Positions 62,879-64,000 of a stretch of 64,000 nt of DNA are shown piece by piece. The stretch lies in NCBI RefSeq assembly GCF_032191775.1, contig NZ_CP132507.1, forward strand, positions 2,753,001 through 2,817,000, written 5' to 3'. The stretch is from Rhodoferax mekongensis (lineage in GTDB: Bacteria > Pseudomonadota > Gammaproteobacteria > Burkholderiales > Burkholderiaceae_C). Under the pieces are notes generated by a model, which was not told where the DNA came from, made no database searches, and worked only from the letters and a program-made list of their open reading frames with translations. Position 1 is the stretch's first letter, and each line of letters opens with the position of its first letter. The position numbers were made by a program, and so were the translations under genes.

Positions 62879-63862
62879 ATGCATGCCTGGCTATGTGAAG
62901 ACCCCATCGGCGTAGATGCCCTGAACTGGAAAGAACTGCCCACCCCCACGCCAAAAGCGGGCGAGGTACTCATAGAGATCAAGGCAGCGAGCCTGAACTT
63001 CCCGGACATTCTCATCGTCCAAAACAAGTACCAGATCAAACCCCCTTTGCCCTTTGTGCCCGGAGCCGAGTACGCGGGGACGGTAACAGCACTTGGCGAA
63101 GGCGTGAAGCACCTGCAGATCGGCCAAGCGGTGGCGTGCCTCAGTGGCACCGGGGGCTTCGGCACCCACACCCTCGCCCCGGCGGCACTGTGCATGCCTC
63201 TCCCGCCAGGATTCCCGATGGTGGATGCTGCGGCCTTCATCATGATTTATGCCACGTCCTACCACGCGCTGGTAGACCGGGCCCAGCTGCGCGCCGGCGA
63301 AACCGTCTTGGTGCTGGGCGCAGCAGGCGGCGTGGGGACATCCGCGATCCAGATCGCCAAGGCCATGGGTGCCCGCGTGATCGCGGCGGCATCCAGCGCC
63401 GAAAAGTGCGCGCTGTGCACCTCATTGGGTGCAGATGCCACCATCAACTACAGCACAGAAAATCTGCGGGACAGACTGAAAGAACTCACCGGAGGAAAAG
63501 GGCCGGACGTTATTTACGACCCTGTGGGGGGTGACATCACCGAACAGGCTTTCCGCTCCATTGCGTGGCGCGGACGCTATCTGGTGGTGGGCTTTGCATC
63601 AGGGCCGATTCCTGCATTGCCTTTCAACCTTGCCCTGCTCAAGGGCGCGTCCATCGTGGGCGTGTTTTGGGGCGAGTTCGCCAAACGCGAGCCACAGGCC
63701 AATACGGCCATGATGAAAGAGTTGGCGCAGTGGTATGGACAAGGAAAAATCAAACCTGCCATCGACCGCACCATGCCCATGTCCGAGTTGAAGGCCGCCT
63801 ACGCCCACATGGGTTCGCGCCAAGTGATGGGAAAGCTGGTGCTGGTAAACGATACCAACTAG
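62879..63862 (+). CDS. Zinc-free quinone oxidoreductase, NADPH-dependent (MDR family)
   Basis: The product is 327 aa of the medium-chain dehydrogenase family. The GroES-like N-terminal domain lacks the catalytic zinc cysteines (AASLNFPDILIVQNKY) and the Rossmann domain has VLGAAGGVGTSAIQIAKAMG. These fit Qor-type NADPH:quinone reductases. The ATG at 62879 follows GGAGAAGC. Divergent from surE. Confidence 0.9.
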   Translation: MHAWLCEDPIGVDALNWKELPTPTPKAGEVLIEIKAASLNFPDILIVQNKYQIKPPLPFVPGAEYAGTVTALGEGVKHLQIGQAVACLSGTGGFGTHTLAPAALCMPLPPGFPMVDAAAFIMIYATSYHALVDRAQLRAGETVLVLGAAGGVGTSAIQIAKAMGARVIAAASSAEKCALCTSLGADATINYSTENLRDRLKELTGGKGPDVIYDPVGGDITEQAFRSIAWRGRYLVVGFASGPIPALPFNLALLKGASIVGVFWGEFAKREPQANTAMMKELAQWYGQGKIKPAIDRTMPMSELKAAYAHMGSRQVMGKLVLVNDTN

Positions 63863-63883
63863 CGAATGAACAAAATACAGACG

Positions 63884-63913
63884 AAAAAATGCCCGCTTGC
63901 GCGGGCATTTTTT
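63884..63913 (+). terminator. Terminator after the quinone oxidoreductase gene
   Basis: AAAAAATGCCCGC and GCGGGCATTTTTT pair perfectly around TTGC. Confidence 0.92.
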
Positions 63914-63919
63914 ATGTTT

Positions 63920-63941
63920 TGGGGTGGCTGATGGGGTTCGA
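63920..63941 (-). other. 3' end of a tRNA-His, probable island attachment site
   Basis: On the minus strand, TCGAACCCCATCAGCCACCC plus CA matches the T-loop to CCA end of bacterial tRNA-His. The rest of the tRNA is absent: no GGTGGC acceptor partner lies in the 60 bp upstream. An isolated 3' fragment of this kind is the usual mark left at one end of an element integrated into a tRNA gene. Confidence 0.6.
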
Positions 63942-64000
63942 CTAACCGAACCACAACCCCAATATCCATGCGGGTTTCCAGAGGTTTATACACGGCTATG

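Noticed and set aside
1..64000. CRISPR array, IS element, rRNA operon or replication origin
   Set aside because: No regularly spaced repeats, transposase, rRNA sequence or DnaA-box cluster was seen.

Overview
The window reads as core chromosome of a betaproteobacterium, most likely a member of the Comamonadaceae (Rhodoferax, Curvibacter or Polaromonas type). The reasons are the high GC content, the rpsF-priB-rpsR-rplI operon, the alaA-hom-thrC order, the ppsA/ppsR pair, the surE-pcm-nlpD-rpoS block, and a short interspersed repeat of about 55 bp containing GGGCGCTAGAGGCC that occurs about nine times. Family names come from recognising protein motifs; no database search was run.

Layout. 1-3131: a partial thiamine-diphosphate enzyme, a cysteine desulfurase-rhodanese fusion and a divergent Lrp-type regulator. 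3129-4664: a small lower-GC island between two direct copies of the repeat. It looks like integron gene cassettes without an integrase: one good attC site, one STM3941-like membrane protein and one gene with an in-frame TGA. 4668-9082: phenylalanine/tyrosine catabolism (hppD, a VOC protein, fahA, phhA) with its own Lrp regulator; hmgA and maiA are absent. 9114-15330: regulators (Crp/Fnr, GGDEF, AraC), an MFS transporter, a cupin, a PLP dehydratase and a DUF427 protein. 15445-19286: a four-gene osmoprotectant ABC importer. 19283-25823: clpB with a sigma-32 promoter, then moeA-moaD and moaE separated by an inverted DapA-like gene with a structured leader. 25890-29953: alaA-hom-thrC. 30055-36067: peroxiredoxin, PhoH, DnaB and the S6/PriB/S18/L9 operon. 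36161-41895: a fused Na+/solute symporter coupled to ppsA, with ppsR divergent.

41849-56278 is a large iron-homeostasis region. Four Fur-box-like sites control, in order: a three-gene DUF2325 operon of unknown function, bacterioferritin, an imelysin / di-haem protein / imelysin / DUF1513 operon, a Sel1-repeat protein, and a run of bfd, TonB-dependent receptor, piuC, tonB, exbB, exbD and hemP. Storage, release (Bfd), outer-membrane uptake and energy coupling therefore sit side by side. 56491-63862 holds a BI-1 membrane protein, a lipoprotein, rlmD, the stationary-phase block surE-pcm-nlpD-rpoS and a quinone oxidoreductase. A 22-bp copy of a tRNA-His 3' end lies at 63920-63941 and suggests that a genomic island starts just beyond the window.

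The points most worth following up are the Fur-linked DUF2325 operon, the VOC protein in the tyrosine operon that lacks two pathway enzymes, the cassette island, an interspersed repeat lying in frame inside rpoS, the EF-hand-bearing symporter, and the tRNA-His fragment.
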